In this document: positions 14,969 to 15,000 of the stretch, piece by piece
How the letters are laid out: every line of letters starts with the position of its first letter
How positions within the stretch are numbered: the stretch's first letter is position 1
Source: Eimeria necatrix
Taxonomy: Eukaryota; Apicomplexa; Conoidasida; Eucoccidiorida; Eimeriidae
Length of the DNA: 15,000 bases
Assembly: GCF_000499385.1 (NCBI RefSeq)
Contig: NW_013651756.1
Coordinates: 1 to 15,000, forward strand
Direction: 5' to 3'
Notes under the pieces: model-generated
Told to the model about the DNA's origin: nothing
Database searches by the model: none
What the model saw: only the letters and a program-made list of their open reading frames with translations
Translations under genes and position numbers: made by a program

Positions 14969-15000
14969 GACATTCCCAGTAGCAGCAATCCGCGGGTCCT

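Overview
The window looks like nuclear DNA of an apicomplexan, most probably a species of Eimeria. This is an inference from composition, not from a recognised gene. Three signatures support it. CAG/CTG tracts are numerous and are read as Gln, Ser or Ala inside one long protein. There are at least fourteen interstitial arrays of the plant/coccidian-type telomere heptamer (TTTAGGG/CCCTAAA) in both orientations. Repeat-rich stretches alternate with AT-rich, feature-poor DNA, as in the repeat-rich (R) segments known from Eimeria chromosomes. No rRNA, tRNA, CRISPR array, insertion sequence or bacterial-type operon was seen.

Layout. Positions 1-110 are a degenerate C-rich tract and a CCCTAAA array. 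Positions 579-1100 (minus) hold a doubtful Gly/Pro-rich small ORF with a good start context. Positions 1100-2370 are non-coding with copies of a 14-bp palindrome. Positions 2372-5490 are AT-rich and bounded by two oppositely oriented 10-bp GCTAGCCACA-type minisatellites, with two strong hairpins between them. Positions 5490-6960 are the upstream flank of the main gene, with a possible 65-codon upstream ORF. Positions 6965-10423 (plus) are the one convincing gene, 1152 codons without an interruption. Positions 10424-10975 are a GGGGCCCC-based repeat region just after its stop. Positions 11470-11940 are an ATTTAAAT higher-order array. Positions 12100-15000 are a dense mix of telomere-like arrays, palindromes, microsatellites and CAG tracts.

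The main gene is not recognised by family. Its predicted product has a basic RRRR stretch, one hydrophobic segment (about residues 67-89) and, shortly after it, RRLSE (103-107), which fits the RxLxE export/cleavage motif (PEXEL/TEXEL) of Apicomplexa. The rest is low complexity: polyQ, polyS and polyA runs, a charged Arg/Gln coiled-coil-like stretch, a collagen-like Gly-X-Y region, and four copies of a GPxDL-type motif, two of which are exact PLDLS. A secreted or exported, intrinsically disordered protein is a reasonable hypothesis.

The most unusual non-coding signal is the palindrome GGTGTAYRTACACC. It has nine full matches plus several variants, all at 240-2190 or 11240-14450 and none near the main gene.
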